This document shows positions 63,301-64,000 of a stretch of DNA of 64,000 nucleotides, piece by piece; within the stretch, counting starts at the first letter, position 1, and the number at the start of each line of letters is the position of its first letter. The stretch is taken from positions 620,001-684,000 of the forward strand of contig NZ_CP023344.1 in NCBI RefSeq assembly GCF_002310495.1, written 5' to 3'. The notes under the pieces were generated by a model. It saw only the letters and a program-made list of their open reading frames with translations. It was not told the DNA's origin and searched no databases. A program made the position numbers and the translations under genes. Source of the stretch: Nibricoccus aquaticus. Its GTDB lineage: Bacteria; Verrucomicrobiota; Verrucomicrobiia; Opitutales; Opitutaceae.

Positions 63301-64000
63301 TTTCCTCGCCCCCCATCGCGGTGCCGCTCGCCCCGGAAAATTTCACCTACGTCTGCGAACTGCTCGCGCGCGAGGCCGCCATCGTTATCGAACCCGGCAA
63401 GGAATACCTCGTCGAAACCCGCCTCGGCACCCTCGCCTCCCGCCGCAATTTCTCCTGCGCCAACGCCCTCGTGGCCCAACTCCGCACCACTCCAGGATTT
63501 CTCACACCACTCCACCGCGAGGCGATCGATGCCCTCACCACCAACGAAACCCTGTTCTTCCGCGACGGTGCTCCTTTCGATGCGCTCCGCGATCACATCA
63601 TCCCTCAATTCCGCCTAAACAATCCCGGCCGCCCCTTCTCTCTCTGGTCCGCAGCCAGCTCCACCGGTCAGGAAGCCTACAGCGTAGCCATGCTGCTTGC
63701 CGAGCACTTCCCCGGTCTCCCCACCACACTGGTCGGTACCGATCTTTGCGCTGCTGTCGTCGCCCGCGCTCGCACCGGACTCTATCAACAGACTGAAGTC
63801 TCTCGCGGGCTTCCTCCCTCACTTCTTTCCAAATACTTCCAGCCCGTGAAAGACGGATGGCAACTGGTCGAGGATGTCCGCCGGCGGGCTGACTTCATCG
63901 AACTCAATCTCGCCAAACCCTGGCCAATCCTCCCCCGCTTCCACGTCGTGATGCTCCGCAACGTCATGATCTATTTCGACCTCGAAACCCGCCGCCGCAT
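63297..64000 (+). CDS. cheR: chemotaxis methyltransferase CheR, 3' end outside window
   Basis: 234 codons are visible before the window ends; the family is usually about 270-290 residues. It methylates receptor Glu residues using S-adenosylmethionine. Motifs: TTNETLFFRDGAPFDAL near residue 80, SAASSTGQEAYSVAMLLAEH around the SAM loop, LVGTDLCAAVVARAR and VVMLRNVMIYFDLETRRR. The ATG at 63297 overlaps the cheB stop (ATGA), so the two are coupled. Confidence 0.94.
   Translation, partial: MISSPPIAVPLAPENFTYVCELLAREAAIVIEPGKEYLVETRLGTLASRRNFSCANALVAQLRTTPGFLTPLHREAIDALTTNETLFFRDGAPFDALRDHIIPQFRLNNPGRPFSLWSAASSTGQEAYSVAMLLAEHFPGLPTTLVGTDLCAAVVARARTGLYQQTEVSRGLPPSLLSKYFQPVKDGWQLVEDVRRRADFIELNLAKPWPILPRFHVVMLRNVMIYFDLETRRR

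Noticed and set aside
1-64000. tRNA, rRNA or CRISPR array
   Set aside because: No cloverleaf-like sequence with a GTTCGA-type T-loop, no rRNA motif and no regular repeat-spacer series was found when reading both strands; the only regular repeats are inside the metalloprotease gene.

Overview
The window looks like the chromosome of a GC-rich member of the Opitutaceae (Verrucomicrobiota). Reasons are the long TonB-dependent receptor whose plug begins with the acidic EEETIILSPFTVEAAED-type segment typical of that family, the DUF6268 outer-membrane protein, the secreted multi-repeat protein with a DPDGDGMGNLLEYAF-type tail, the weak use of Shine-Dalgarno sites, and the strongly C-ending codon use. 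This is inference from gene families; no rRNA or tRNA gene was found to confirm it.

Layout. 1-9.2 kb: a truncated GT61-type glycosyltransferase with a coupled unknown gene, a PRC-barrel protein, glutaredoxin, two glycogen/maltodextrin enzymes (MalQ and GlgX), an SDR oxidoreductase and a DoxX-like membrane protein. 9.4-21.9 kb: a NarL-type regulator, then a mannan-use locus on the minus strand (beta-mannosidase, GPH-type sugar symporter, XylR-type regulator, TonB-dependent receptor, secreted GH5-like glycosidase) with a well-formed promoter in front of the receptor. 22-31.5 kb: EngB, a secreted TPR protein preceded by a 42-residue membrane peptide, a lipoprotein, a DTW-domain tRNA-modifying enzyme, a TPR protein, an EamA exporter overlapping a DJ-1/PfpI gene, a MocR regulator and an outer-membrane barrel. 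Three copies of a near-perfect palindrome lie in 25.9-27.4 kb. 31.8-39.6 kb: two convergent hybrid histidine kinases, then an overlapping trio (clpS, DUF2017-like, metal-binding membrane protein). 39.7-53.6 kb: a giant secreted metalloprotease-like protein, proS, argA, fmt, a DUF4380-like gene, der, and an aminotransferase with its Lrp-type regulator. 53.8-64 kb: a chemotaxis operon (38-residue coupled ORF, a soluble receptor-like helical protein, cheY, cheA, cheW, a cytoplasmic PAS chemoreceptor, cheB, cheR) that runs off the window.

Most worth following: (1) the first large gene of the chemotaxis operon encodes a soluble receptor-like coiled-coil protein with a QFQDxxxQ motif resembling the CheZ phosphatase motif, while no cheZ, cheC or cheX is visible; (2) a tiny ORF with a perfect ribosome binding site sits two bases upstream of it, behind a 20-bp perfect palindrome; (3) a family of odd-centred palindromes embedded in gene ends near 26-27 kb; (4) GTAG/GGAG-headed hairpins like REP elements of tyrosine-recombinase-type REP transposases after engB, a kinase gene and the chemoreceptor gene, and one in frame inside fmt.
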